Assembly: GCA_016490735.1 (NCBI GenBank)
Contig: JAEMWC010000075.1
Span: forward strand, 226,001-290,000
Length of the DNA: 64,000 nt
Direction: 5' to 3'
DNA from: Pachyseris speciosa
Lineage: Eukaryota > Cnidaria > Anthozoa > Scleractinia > Pachyseridae
Shown here: positions 11,173 through 21,172 of the stretch, in pieces
Numbering within the stretch: the stretch's first letter is position 1
Layout of the letters: every line of letters starts with the position of its first letter
Notes under the pieces: generated by a model
What the model was told of the DNA's origin: nothing
Seen by the model: the letters and a program-made list of their open reading frames with translations, nothing else
The model's database searches: none
Translations under genes and position numbers: made by a program

Positions 11173-11763
11173 TCAAGAGTATGGTGAAATAATTGAAACA
11201 CTTGGGATTCCCTTTCCAAAAACCTCAGTTTGAAAAATCGTTCTTTTGAACACAAGAATGTTTCGAACAACGAAAAAAAAAATGATTGCCACAGTGCAAC
11301 TTTTTTGTGTTTTGTGAGTGAAAGGTTGAACCCCCACAGGGAAATTTTTCAAGATGTTCGCCGAGTGATGAACGAGCTCAACGCCGAGCAATCCCCAAAC
11401 CAAGTTTTTGTTTTGCATTAATTGTGTTTCGTGCCAGAGTGTGGCCCCACTGTCTTTTTTCCGAGGGATGGCGTCAAGAGACCTGACCATTTTGCGGTCG
11501 GCTACGTGCTTGCACAGTTTTTCGTCCTCGCCATATTTTTTTTTTGCACGAAAACCACAGCTGCTGTAATCAACATCGTGTTGCATGGCAACGGCATCAG
11601 TGGGCCCAGTGGGTTGTTGATAAATTTGTTGAATTTCGGCAGTTTCAGGGTCGTATTCAAGCTGTTTGTTGAGGGTGTTGTACGGACCGGTGTAGTTGTG
11701 CCCAGGCAAAGTCCAACCTTTTCTTGGTGCCGGCATTTTTCCAATCAGAGCGTGAACGTCCAC
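11173..11763 (-). pseudogene. PLA2-domain capsid-associated protein
   Basis: The 196-residue frame opens with the calcium-loop region GHNYTGPYNTL (residues 21-31) and has the catalytic His-Asp pair in MQHDVDYSSC (His62, Asp63), the viral-type secreted phospholipase A2 signature known from parvovirus VP1 and some Polintons/adintoviruses. The family role is membrane breach during entry. Residues after about 140 look like read-through into degraded DNA, so the C-terminus is probably wrong. The N-terminal part of the protein probably lies in other frames at 11657-12240. Confidence 0.8.
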
Positions 11764-12376
11764 GCCTCTTTCCGTAATAATTTCTCAGTGATTTCTGAAG
11801 AACATCTGTGTAACCTTTGTGGCCGGGTACAGCCTTGACAAACGCTTTCAAAAGTTGGGTCTTTGGCAAACTTTGCGACCAAAACACCTTGGGAAATGAA
11901 ACGAGGGTCGAAAAGATTTCCGAGCCCGGCGCCAGCAATTCCCTTTCAAAGACCCTTCCATTTATCCACGAGCCGTACCTTCGTGTGCCACCTTGTATTC
12001 TGCAACCATTGCACGCCCCTCCTTGGCTGAAACTTCAGGCCCTTTGAAAAGGTTTGGGTTGGAAACAACATCCCACAATTTCTTGAAATCAACAAATCGA
12101 AAGGGGACAGGAAGGCCCCTTCCATCTAGATCTTTCCTGTCGGTTTTGTACTGGATGTTTAGTCTCACTTTCGTGGAAAGCTGGTCAAGCAGCTCGTGGC
12201 CGACTTTTTCAACCAAAGGCGCCGCTTTTTTGAAAATCATCGCTTCGGAAGCTAATATCTCCTAGCTTCAAGGCCCTTTTTTGCAAGAAACGGAACCCCA
12301 TGTTCCAAGAAAAGATCCATTGCAGTTCCAGCAATGTCCGTGCCAATTCCAGCGCCCTCTGAAGGAGAGAGTTGCT
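11657..12376 (-). pseudogene. Frameshifted N-terminal region of the PLA2 protein or a separate structural ORF
   Basis: Three overlapping - strand frames seem to belong together. One at about 12376-12250 contains GAGIGTDIAGTAMDLFLEHG. The frame 12240-11962 contains VEKVGHELLDQLSTKVRLN and a KDLDGRG turn. The frame 11938-11657 contains KAFVKAVPGHKGYTDVLQ. The composition is helical and basic. The first segment follows the small zinc-knuckle ORF and the last leads into the PLA2 domain, so a single degraded gene is likely. I do not recognise a domain here. Confidence 0.5.
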
Positions 12377-12535
12377 CTAGTTTCCCTGTTTTCGCAAGAA
12401 CCGGGTTTTGGTGATGCCACAGACCGCGCATTTCACCTTGAGCATCTTTCGGTGGTTTTTTGTTGCAACAACACGTTCAGTCCCAGGCACATTCGGGGTT
12501 TTGCGCCTGTCTCTCACACAGTAAACCTCCACCAT
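12377..12535 (-). CDS. 52-residue zinc-knuckle peptide, DUF5679-like
   Basis: ATG at 12535-12533 and TAG at 12379-12377. The protein starts MVEVYCVRDRRKTP and ends with the knuckle VKCAVCGITKTRF. This layout (an early YC motif, about 30 residues, then CxxCG and a K-RF tail) resembles DUF5679, a small zinc-ribbon family of large DNA viruses and Polintons. The partner cysteine of the first knuckle is missing, so metal binding may be lost. Its ATG shares the A with the protease stop codon (TGATG), a tight coupling typical of compact viral genomes. Function unknown. Confidence 0.62.
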   Translation of the reverse strand: MVEVYCVRDRRKTPNVPGTERVVATKNHRKMLKVKCAVCGITKTRFLRKQGN

Positions 12536-13080
12536 CACGGGAGCCTTATATTCAGGAAGTAATTTTTCACCACCTTTTCAGTCGCGCGCACGTCGTCAGA
12601 AAACCGGCGGAGAATGTTGGCGAAATTCGCCCCTTTGTTGCGCTCGTTGAGAAACAGCAAACAATAATGGCCGCACCGCACACTTTCAATGGACTGAATT
12701 TGGTTGTCGTTGCGCAAAAAGGCTTTTTTCTCAAGTTTTCTCATTTGTCGCTCCCACTCCAGCAGTGGTGGCATCGCAAAAGAGTCCAAATACTCCATGT
12801 TTTTTCCATGCCAGCAACAAACCCAATGGGTGCCCCAACTTCCGAAATCGTCCATGTTGATGATGCAGGGTGAATGGTGCAAGGGTTTGGTTTCATTGCG
12901 TGAGAAAATACCCTTGATCGTGATGTTGCGTTTTTCACACCAGTTCATTAAATCAACGTTGGAAAGAGGCACGTCCTTGAATTTTCCCGCCCCGAGCTGG
13001 ATTTTTTCATTTTGTTTTTCGTGGTCCTCCCACCAGCCGACAATCGTTGGACGATGCCACCAAGCGGGGTTGATGTGCAT
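12535..13080 (-). CDS. Adenain-like (Ulp1-type) cysteine protease of the Polinton
   Basis: 181 residues without an internal stop. The catalytic elements are in the order expected for the adenovirus protease family: His85 in WGTHWVC, an acidic residue in EYLDSF (Asp99), a Gln near residues 127-129, and Cys140 in CGHYC. The family matures virion proteins by cleavage. The length is close to that of adenoviral protease (about 200). The start overlaps the end of the PX-like frame by about 130 bases in another frame, so the true ATG could lie downstream of MHINPAWW. This is one of the few Polinton genes here that still reads through. Confidence 0.82.
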   Translation of the reverse strand: MHINPAWWHRPTIVGWWEDHEKQNEKIQLGAGKFKDVPLSNVDLMNWCEKRNITIKGIFSRNETKPLHHSPCIINMDDFGSWGTHWVCCWHGKNMEYLDSFAMPPLLEWERQMRKLEKKAFLRNDNQIQSIESVRCGHYCLLFLNERNKGANFANILRRFSDDVRATEKVVKNYFLNIRLP

Positions 13081-13718
13081 GCCTCGGCCCCTTGGAAGGG
13101 CTGAGCGTGCCGTGAGGACCGCAGTGACCGCCTTGTCTCACATGCATCCCTTTTTCCAATAATTTTTCGGACAAGTTGGATGGCAAGTGGAATTCCAGTG
13201 GAAGCCAACATTCCGAGAAAACCACCATATTGAGCATTTCCACCCCCACGGACCAGTCCCCGGCCAAGAAGCAAATTTTCCACAGCCCTTTTTTGTGTGA
13301 GGGACAGCCTTTGCGTGAGTCGGTAAAGTTCGATTTCCCGGGGTCCGTAACCATTCCCAAAAATTTTCTTCAACACTTTTTCCGCACCGAAACTCAGTCC
13401 CGCGGTTGCCAAAGCTTTGACCGCCGGGGCAAACAAGGGCCTAGCCAAACTCAGCGCTGTGGAAAAAAGGTTGCCACCACGCTGGGCGGTTTCTTCGATT
13501 TGGGTTTTGCTCATTTTGACATCGGCGCCGCGATTTGCGCTGGCCGCCTTTTGCAGTTTGTTGATTTGGGTGGCGGTCAAGAGAAGATCGTAACCGCACC
13601 CAATTTGGGTATCCTTTACCCGCAAAGTCACGGCCGTTTTGTCGGCAAAAGCTTTCCGAAGAGTTTTCTTTTGCCCGTCGGTCAGGGTGAGTTTGAATGG
13701 GTGATAAGCCGTCGCCAT
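12948..13718 (-). CDS. PX-like Polinton minor capsid/membrane-active protein
   Basis: The ATG at 13718-13716 begins MATAYHPFKLTLTDGQKKTL, then VTLRVKDTQIG and LLLTATQINKLQKA, a lead found on a conserved Polinton virion protein. A glycine/alanine-rich, amphipathic middle follows (SLARPLFAPAVKALATAGLS), then a short hydrophobic segment GGFLGMLASTGIPLAIQL. About 256 residues. The last 60 or so are basic, serine-rich and overlap the protease start, so the native C-terminus may be shorter. By analogy with adenoviral pVI/pX it may disrupt membranes or bind DNA; that role is inferred. Confidence 0.7.
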   Translation of the reverse strand: MATAYHPFKLTLTDGQKKTLRKAFADKTAVTLRVKDTQIGCGYDLLLTATQINKLQKAASANRGADVKMSKTQIEETAQRGGNLFSTALSLARPLFAPAVKALATAGLSFGAEKVLKKIFGNGYGPREIELYRLTQRLSLTQKRAVENLLLGRGLVRGGGNAQYGGFLGMLASTGIPLAIQLVRKIIGKRDACETRRSLRSSRHAQPFQGAEACTSTPLGGIVQRLSAGGRTTKNKMKKSSSGRENSRTCLFPTLI

Positions 13719-13756
13719 TTCATATTTAAGAAAGTAAATTTTTGATACCCTCAGTT

Positions 13757-15240
13757 TCAAACAACGACCAGCTCATTTACGCGCACATCGATCACGATCT
13801 CTTTCTCCTCCAAGTTAGCGGCATAGATTATGCAATTTTCACCCGTGGCCTGAGTCAACCGATACTCGAACACCAGTTTCAGCGGATCCCCAGTTACACT
13901 TTCTTTGGTGGCTCTGAGGTCGAAGTAGATGATGGGGTACAGTTTTTCAAAGAGGTCCACATTCAGCTGAGTCCCTGTGTTGTAATCATTCTTTCTGTAA
14001 CTGAAGTTGGACAGGTCGCGGAAGATTCGCGTTATGTCCTCACCTTCATATGAGGTTTGGGGGTAAAAGGTTCCAGAGTACTGAAGGCGGCAAGTGCTCA
14101 GTTTCGCGTTGTCGTTGTTGCTATTGAGCTTGAAGGTGTCAAAAGTATAGGGGTTCTGGCTTAAAGATTTCGGTTTATCCGTTCGTTGAAAAAAACGAAG
14201 TCGTATTTCACGTTTTTCACCCCCGCGGAAATTTGATACACCCCACTCGCGTCTGTTTGAGAGCCGCTGGAACCCAAGGTTTCGTTTAAGTAACGCCAGC
14301 TGGTTGGTTTCAGGAAATTTTCCAACACGAACAGTTGTCCTGCAGGAGACAGGTGAAGCCTGGGAACTTACAGCTGCAGGGTGGTTACAACAATTCGGCG
14401 CTCTGTGTTGCCATACTGAAAAATCATTTCCGCATCCCCCTTCAGCTCAAGCTCGCACCCCACTCGCGTCTGTTTGAGAGCCGCTGGAACCCAAGGTTTC
14501 GTTTAAGTAACGCCAGCTGGTTGGTTTCAGGAAATTTTCCAACACGAACAGTTGTCCTGCAGGAGACAGGTGAAGCCTGGGAACTTACAGCTGCAGGGTG
14601 GTTACAACAATTCGGCGCTCTGTGTTGCCATACTGAAAAATCATTTCCGCATCCCCCTTCAGCTCAAGCTCGAACTGAAGCTGCAGGGGAGACAGAAGCC
14701 TTTCACTGAAGGAATAGCGGTTGAGGGGAATGACGGTTTTGACTGTTGCCCCCCCCCTCCCCCTCCCCCAGCTGTCTTAAGAGCGCGTGCTCTTATTCCG
14801 AGGTTTGTTGCGGCCGCGGCTGTCACATTTGTGTTGTCGTTGTCAAGATACCAGAACTCGGATTTCGCCATAGTTTGTGCGTAATTGTAGGAATATTCCG
14901 ACAAATTTTTGATGAAAAGGATTTTCTGGACGCCATTCGCTTCGTACAGTTTCTTCCCCAAACGATCGACGGTCAGGCGGTTTATCAGAGAAAAAGAGCC
15001 GTTGATCGGGGCCGACCGGTCGTCAACGCCAATGTTGGCACCATCGGCGAGAGCCTGAAATTTGTACTCAACGCGGAAATAAGCATTGAACCAATCATAA
15101 ATTGCATTTCTGTCGTTTGAAACGGGCTTCAGCCCTGTTTTGGTTTATGCCTGTCCATTGGCTGGGGTTTGGAACGGGGTTTCAAGATTGAACCTCTCGT
15201 ATTCAACCTTCTTAAGGTATTCGGAAGATCTGAACTCCAT
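13757..15240 (-). pseudogene. Polinton major capsid protein (double jelly-roll), broken
   Basis: The ATG at 15240-15238 starts MEFRSSEYLKKVEYERF. An in-frame TAA follows at about 15150. The frame goes on through AIYDWFNAYFRVEYKFQAL and NRLTVDRLGKKLYEANG, and the C-terminal part contains LYPIIYFDLRATKES and DPLKLVFEYRLTQA and ends in ELVVV at 13757. These segments fit the Polinton hexon-like capsid family. Disruptions are the TAA, a G-rich run near 14750, and an exact 217-bp tandem duplication (14239-14672) that shifts frame. Without the duplication the locus would span about 420 codons. The call rests on fragments and gene order. Confidence 0.72.
14239..14672. repeat. Exact 217-bp tandem duplication inside the capsid gene
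   Basis: Bases 14239-14455 and 14456-14672 read the same throughout by eye. The period, 217, is not a multiple of three, so the second copy breaks the capsid frame. The lack of divergence suggests a recent event or an assembly artefact. Confidence 0.9.
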
Positions 15241-15270
15241 TCGAACCGAGGTATATGCATGAAAAAAATT

Positions 15271-15615
15271 TCAAAGCTGGTTCGCCAAGATTCGAGTCAC
15301 CTTCAACACCGTGTCAGCTTTTTTCGGTGGGGGTGTTTTTCGTGAAACCTTTCTTCCCCCTGAAGCTCCACCCCGTTTTTGCAGGATTTGTTTGATTTTC
15401 TCTCCTCATTTTTCAATCGCGGTCTCAGAGAGTGTTTCTCCCGCTTTTTCAGCGGCTGCGACGACGGCTTTATGCGCGGTGTGGGTTGCTTGCTTTCTGA
15501 AGGCTTGCTCGAGGGCCATGAGGGTGTCACGGACCACGCCCGAGCCTTTGTGTTTGAAGCGATATCGGCCGGCCTTTTCGTCATGAAATTTCGCCCACTC
15601 ACACACCCGGTTCAT
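15271..15615 (-). pseudogene. Small basic Polinton ORF (PY-like position)
   Basis: The ATG at 15615 starts MNRVCEWAKFHDEKAGRYRF. An alanine-rich helix follows (AHKAVVAAAEKAGETLSETA). One in-frame TGA lies at about 15404, and the same frame then continues with KIKQILQKRGG and a basic, proline-containing tail (KVSRKTPPPKK) to a TGA at 15271-15273. About 114 codons in all. Its place just upstream of the capsid gene suggests a virion-associated role. I do not recognise a named domain. Confidence 0.58.
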
Positions 15616-15657
15616 TGCCGGTTGACTTCTTCCTATATTTTCAGAAAAAATTTTCCC

Positions 15658-15936
15658 TCACACCGGATCGATCATCAAACTGACGGCCACATCCAAACCG
15701 TTGAGGTCCAAAAGGTTGTTGCGACCGTCCGTCTCTCGAATCCCAATGGAATCGATTCGGATTTTGTTGACGGGGTAGTATTCGAGGCGTCGAGGAGACT
15801 TGCTGAAAGGATAAATGACTTGTAGGTCGGCGGTCGATAAAGTGAACAAAACATAAAAATATTCGGACGCCGGTTTTTTCACAGGTCGAGAGAAGGGTCG
15901 TTCAGCATTTCGTCTAAAGAAATGGGGCAAACGCAA
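15658..15936 (-). CDS. Unrecognised Polinton structural ORF
   Basis: 92 codons, with the convincing part from EYFYVLFTLSTADLQVIYP to LDVAVSLMIDPV. It is rich in beta-type residues, consistent with a jelly-roll fragment, and it is the first gene of the - strand capsid cluster. Its N-terminal 20 residues are basic and may belong to another frame. A penton-like role is possible but unsupported. Confidence 0.45.
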   Translation of the reverse strand: MRLPHFFRRNAERPFSRPVKKPASEYFYVLFTLSTADLQVIYPFSKSPRRLEYYPVNKIRIDSIGIRETDGRNNLLDLNGLDVAVSLMIDPV

Positions 15937-16077
15937 TGATTGGGGATCTCGGCAGGGACAACCACAAAATAAAAATTAGGGGGCCTCCAACAGAAGACAA
16001 AGACGCCGCTAACAAGAGTATGTCGACGCGGCTCATTTGACTTTTTCTGGCACCAACCAAACCCTTTCAAATATCTG
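15937..16077. promoter_or_regulatory. Divergent intergenic region of the Polinton
   Basis: About 140 bases separate the - strand capsid cluster from the + strand fibre-like gene that starts at 16078, so promoters for both directions are expected here. It holds an A-rich stretch (CACAAAATAAAAATTAG) but no convincing TATA box. Confidence 0.35.
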
Positions 16078-16363
16078 ATGGATGACATAGATGAGCCTTC
16101 GAGCGAGAGCAACATCATTGTTCTTCGCATCAACGACTTTCCTGCCTCGTCCCATCTAATTCACAAAAGAGCGTACCTTTTCACGTTGATCAAAGACAAA
16201 GATGGCAGCAACCAATACCGCTCGCGCATCGGGTTCAATCTTCACACACTGCTCGTTGGTTACTACACATTCGTTGCCGAATATTTCCCTCCAGAGATGC
16301 AAAATGTCAGTGTGCACGCCAGCGGAACCACTGTGTCAATCAGGGGGCAGACATTGAAAACCT
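16078..16363 (+). pseudogene. Fibre/attachment-like protein, N-terminal part
   Basis: The ATG at 16078 gives MDDIDEPSSESNIIVLRIND and about 95 residues of beta-rich sequence ending VSIRGQTLKT. There the frame runs into Penelope-like DNA. The probable remainder restarts after the Ty3/gypsy element at 21370. The function is inferred from the repeat structure of the distal part and the gene position. Confidence 0.5.
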
Positions 16364-17029
16364 TGATAGCTGAGTTAATCTTTTGTCTCACGATTAAGTC
16401 ACAAAGATGTGGATCGCGACGTTTCGACCGCTATACTGCTGGTCTTCATCAGGCGATGGTGTCGACTGGCTGCGTGTGAGTATTAGAAGCACCGTGGCTG
16501 GTGGTGATTGGTGCGTTTCGATCCTCGCTTAGGCTGTTGTTGATTGGAGGATTTCGATCGTTGTCGTTCAGACTAGAAATTGTTCCCTCAGCGATCCGCT
16601 TTGGTACTGATAGGCTGTTGTGTTGTTTGATCGTGGGCATACACGATTCAGGAATTTCAATTCCTCTGTCCCTGTTGATGTTGTTAGGGTGAAGTCTTAT
16701 GTGAATAGCCTCTTTAACCCTACGGGTGTACCAATCTGGGTCTCGGTCAATAAATTTAACCTCGTCCCAGAGCGGATAATGTCCGGTCGCGTTGCTATGT
16801 TCTGAAACGGCGGAGGATTGAGTCCGAGCAAGCCGTATGTCTCTATCGTGTTCCTTAATCCGTTCATGCATAGATCTTCCCGTCTCTCCAATATAAACCT
16901 TACCACATTCGCAGGGAATCTTGAGGAATACTCCGTTTTGTTTTACTGGATAATGTGCACATATTGAAAGCCTTCCCAGCGGTTGGTTTGGTTGCTCCTT
17001 GTGTGAAAACCTTGGTTCAATTTTACAGA
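16364..17029 (-). mobile_element. Penelope-like element, 5'-truncated, with GIY-YIG endonuclease
   Basis: On the - strand an open frame runs from the LTR junction to a stop near 16449 and contains CECGKVYIGETGRSMHERI, a clear GIY-YIG nuclease core with the CxC lead typical of Penelope-like elements, followed by conserved HSNATGHYPLW. The 3' flank to 16364 carries the CGGTCGAAACGTCGCG stem. The reverse transcriptase half is missing. It interrupts the Polinton fibre-like gene, so it inserted after the Polinton did. Confidence 0.85.
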
Positions 17030-17226
17030 TGTTGTAATATTTCTGACTGGGGACCCCACGGGTTAATGGGTCCCTGACTGTTTTCAAGGGCTACCCCTAA
17101 CACGGAGAGGGCGGCCATGTTTTGTTTTGTTTTAGTCAAAGAACATGTCAGAACATCTGTAGTTAAGTTTCTGAGAATTCTTCACTAGCTTTTCAGTCGT
17201 TGAGTTTAGTTAACAAGTTTACAACA
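17030..17226 (+). repeat. 5' LTR of the Ty3/gypsy element
   Basis: 197 bases, starting TGTTGTAATATTTCTGAC and ending AAGTTTACAACA. It matches the 3' LTR except at one site (GGGTTAATGG here, GGGTTCATGG there). It should hold the element's promoter, though no TATA box is evident. Confidence 0.95.
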
Positions 17227-17244
17227 TGGTGTCACAAAGTGGGA
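17227..17244 (+). other. Putative primer-binding site
   Basis: TGGTGTCACAAAGTGGGA directly follows the 5' LTR, where a tRNA 3' end would prime minus-strand synthesis. The matching tRNA was not identified. Confidence 0.55.
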
Positions 17245-17293
17245 TGTTCTGAACAGTAAAAGAATTGCAAGCGGGTGCGAAGAAAGCACAAGA

Positions 17294-17640
17294 ATGGCCG
17301 AGAAAGATTCCCGCGCTCCTGGTCCGTTAGTACTGGATGCACAAGCATCGGAGAATTGGAGAAAATTCCTCATGCAGTTTGAAATTTGTCTTGTGGCAAA
17401 AGGGAAACATGAAAAGCCGGACAAACTGAAGGTAAACATGTTACTTCATTGTGCTGGTCCGGAAGCTATTGAGGAGTATAGTCATTTCGTTTTTGACGAG
17501 GGAGAAAGCAACGAACGCTATGCAGATGTCTGCAAGAAGCTTAAGGAATTATGTGAAGGGGCTAGGAATGTTATCTATGAGCGGCTGGTGTTTAATCAGA
17601 GGAATCAAAAAGAGGGAGAGAGGATTTGATAATTTTTGCA
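17294..17640 (+). pseudogene. gag-like protein of the Ty3/gypsy element
   Basis: 112 codons beginning MAEKDSRAPGPLVLDA. They contain a capsid-type segment (NWRKFLMQFEICLVAKGK, LLHCAGPEA) typical of gypsy gag proteins. The frame stops at 17627-17629 and resumes one base over toward the nucleocapsid, so a frameshift lies near 17628. Confidence 0.75.
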
Positions 17641-20306
17641 GCTGAACTGCAGAAGTTCAAGTTTAACCTGCCAACGAATGCCAGTACCGAACGTCCATCA
17701 GGAATTCATTTCGTAAGAAAGTCTAAAGGACAAGACAGGACAACTGCACGTTCTTGTAAGTTCTGGGGTTACAAGCACCCATTTATTCAGCCAAGTAGAT
17801 GCCCTGCATTTGGAAAAAGATGCATAAAGTGTAAGAAAGAGGGACACCTTGCACAGGTTTGCAAAGAGAATGTCAAGAAAGACTCACAGGTTGACACAGT
17901 GGAACAAGAAGCCTTTGTTGAAGACCTTCTAGACAAGAGTCAGGATGTTCACACGTATTTTGGATCTGTTGATTTGGGAAGTATTGCTGACAGCAGAAAG
18001 ACAAACAAGAGCTTGGTTACTGTTAAGATTGCAGGAAGAGGTGTTCGGATCAAAGCAGACACTGGTGCAGAAGCTACAGTCATCCCATACCATTTGTACA
18101 AGGAGATTACAAAGAAGCCTCTACAAAAGATCCAACAACCCTTGAAAGGTTGGCTTGCAAAGAAACCCAGACATCCAGTGGGCTGTGTATCTCTTCCAAC
18201 TCAGTACAAGAACCGAAAGCTGAATCTGTTGTATCTTGTTGTGGCAGGAAACTTCACACCATTGCTGGGCTGTGATGCCTGTCTGGATCTGGAAGTGCTT
18301 AAATTTATGAATCTTCAACTGATAGATACACCAGAGCCATGTGAAGCTAGTCCAGTAACATCAAGTCAAGTTGGAGATGCAAGTAGTTTTAAGAATGACC
18401 CAGTGCTGAGTGAATATCAAGACTGTTTTAGTGACAAGCCTGGTAAATTGCCAAACAAAGTGCACTTGGAGGTTGACCCCTCAGTTCCCCCAGTGATCCA
18501 CCCTCCAAGAAAGATACCGGTCGCCCTGCTTGAATCAGCACGAGAAAAGCTCAAAGAGATGGAGGAAGATGGTATTATTGTCAAAGAGGAGGAGCGCACA
18601 CCATGAGTGTCATCTATGGTAGTTATCGACAAGAGAAAAGCAAATGATAAAGACACTCCTCCATCTAAGGACAATGTCCGAATCTGTATTGACCCAAGGG
18701 ATCTGAACAAGGCCCTTAAACGACCCCATTATCCAATGGTTACTGTAGAAGAGGTGGCAAATCGTCTTTCAGGTGCAAAAATCATCACATCCCTTGATGC
18801 CTGCAGTGGGTAACGGCAACTCCAAGTGGATGATGAGAGTTCCAAGCTCATAACATTTAACACTCCTTGGGGGCGGTACCGATTTACAAGACTCCCTTTT
18901 GGGATTTCATCAGCACCTGAAATTTATCAAAGGGAGATGGACAGACTGTTTGAAGGGGTTCCTGTGGAAATTATAGTAGATGATTTCCTGATACATGGTG
19001 AAGATCAAAGAGACATCGATCAGAAATAGAGAGCAGTGCTTGACAGAAGCAGAGAAGTAGGTTTGAAATTCAACCCTAAGAAAGTAAAATTCAGAGTCCC
19101 AGAAGTAAGCTATGTTGGACACATACTCTCATCAGAGGGATTGAAAGCAGATCCTGAAAAGGTTAGAGCCATTAATGAAATGCCGCCACCCACAGACAAG
19201 GAAGGTGTTCTCAGGATACTAGGAACAATCAAATACTTAGACAAGTTCATTGAGCATAAAGCTGATCTACAGGGACCCATCTCACAGCTTACTCAGAAAG
19301 ATGCAGCATTTGTGTGGGAGAAACCACAACAAGACGCCTTTGACAGCCTGAAGTCTGTCATCACTACTGCACCTGTGCTTGCTTATTTTGACAACAAGAA
19401 AGAAACAGTGCTAAATGTGGATGTAAGTAGCACTGGACTTGGGGCAGTGATCATGCAAGAAGGTAAACCAATTGCATTCAGCTCAAAAACACTAACTACC
19501 AGTGAGAGAAGATTTGCCAACATTGAGAGAGAAATGTTAGCTATTGTATGGGGAGCACAGAAATTTCACACTTACGTGTATGGGCGAAGAGTCATTGTTG
19601 AAATTGATCATAAACCGTTAGAGTCTATATCAAGAAACCCCTCAATGATGCCCCTCCCAGGCTACAAAGGATGCTTCTAAAACTCACCAAGTATGATCTT
19701 GATGTGAAATATGTTCCTGGAAAGCAGCAAGTCATCTCAGACTGTCTTAGCAGAGCACCTCTCAGTGACACTGAACCAGTCAGCCAACCTGAAGATGTCA
19801 TTGGAGTTAATCTTGTTGATGAACTAGCATTTGAGAGTAGTACGCTGAAGAGATTTAGAGACACCTTAAGAGTTGACGAGACTTCCAGAGTAGTGATGAA
19901 GTATGTCATGCAAGGCTGGCCGGCTAAAAAAGAAGAAGTTGATGACATTGCCAGGGAATACTGGAGCTTCAAGGAAGAGCTGAATGTTGAAGATGGGCTG
20001 CTATTTACATCTGACAGACTTGTTGTCCCAAGACCATTGAGAGCAGAAGTGCTGGATGAAATTCATGGAGCACACCTGGGAGAGAACAAAAGTCTTTGCT
20101 TTGCTAGGGACCATGTTTTCTGGCCATCGATGACTGCTCAAATTAAAGACAAAGTCAGCTCCTGTCCTATTTGTAATGCCTTTAGCAACCAACAGCAGAG
20201 AGAGTCATTGCATCCACATGACATCCCAGGATTACCATGGCAAGTTGTTGGGACTGATTTGTTCGAATATGCAGGTCATACCTACCTACTGGTGACTTTG
20301 AGATAG
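17626..20306 (+). pseudogene. pol: CCHC, protease, RT, RNase H and integrase N-part, broken
   Basis: Domains in order: a zinc knuckle CIKCKKEGHLAQVC (C-x2-C-x4-H-x4-C) at about 17824-17865; the aspartic protease KADTGAEATVIP at about 18053; RT with RLPFGISSAPEIYQ and the catalytic box IIVDDFLIHG at about 18970; RNase H from LNVDVSSTGLGAVI at about 19415; and the integrase zinc domain ending SSCPICNAF. In-frame stops fall at 18604, 18811 and 19027, each replacing a single codon in otherwise continuous frames. Near 20300 the frame shifts in the integrase core. Confidence 0.9.
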
Positions 20307-21170
20307 AGCTGCTTCACCAGAAAAGTGCCACCTGTGTTATCAACAACCTTAAGAAGATATTTGCAAGATTTGGAATCCCGGATGAAGTCGTGAGTGATAA
20401 TGGTTCGCAGTACAGCAACACCAGAAATCTATTTAACAGTACCCATGAGTTCAAAGAATTTGCCAAAGAGTGGGGATTGCGCCATACTACAAGCTCACCT
20501 GAGTACCCACAATCGAATGGTGCAGCAGAGAGGGCAGTGCAGACTGCAAAACGGATCCTGAAGAAGGCTGCTGCAGACCACAAAGACCCATTTGAGGGAT
20601 TTCTGAAGTATCGCAATACACCTTTCCAAGATGTAGGTGTGTCACCTGTTCAGTTACTGATGAGTCGCCGAACACGCACAATGATACCGACTCATCGACG
20701 TCTATTGTTACCCCACACAGTGGACCCTGACCGAGTTGTGAAAGCACTTCAACTTCGTCAGGACATTTCCAAGGGATCTATGACAAACAGAGTAGAGACT
20801 TGCCTCCACTTGAGGTGGGGGACAAAGTGCGAATTCGTCCAAATCGGGAGCAACAGTGGCGCAAAGTAGAAGTGTTACCAAGGTCGTATCTCCTGGAAGA
20901 TGAACAAGGGCGTATCTACAGAAGAAACAGGAGACAGATCATCTCAGCTCCAAATGACCAATCTATGCATCCACAGCTGCGTGATGCTGTGGCTCCCCAG
21001 CTGACAGTTCCCCCACACGTTCAAATTTGCCTGAAACAGAGGAACGGTCACCCAGCAAAGAAGACGCACCGGTGAGAACCACAGTGCAAGCACAAAGTTC
21101 ACCAATTACCACGAGATCTGGGCGACAAGTTAGGAGGCCGGAAAGACTCATTGAATCCTGTTAGAGGGGA
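20300..21170 (+). pseudogene. Integrase catalytic core and C-terminal part of pol
   Basis: The frame 20390-20869 carries VVSDNGSQYSN just upstream and YPQSNGAAERAVQ, giving the second Asp and the Glu of the DDE triad; the first Asp is in VVGTDLFEYAGHTYLL before the break. A short segment between them appears deleted. The frame 20800-21075 has a chromo/SH3-like tail (EVGDKVRIRPN) typical of gypsy integrases. The purine tract and 3' LTR follow. Confidence 0.85.
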
Positions 21171-21172
21171 GA

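Noticed and set aside
13007..13360. Separate 117-codon gene on the - strand
   Set aside because: It is a shadow of the PX-like frame and the protease start.
17029..17087. Penelope-like frame starting at 17087
   Set aside because: The first 19 codons are read from the gypsy LTR, so the apparent N-terminus is an artefact of the insertion.
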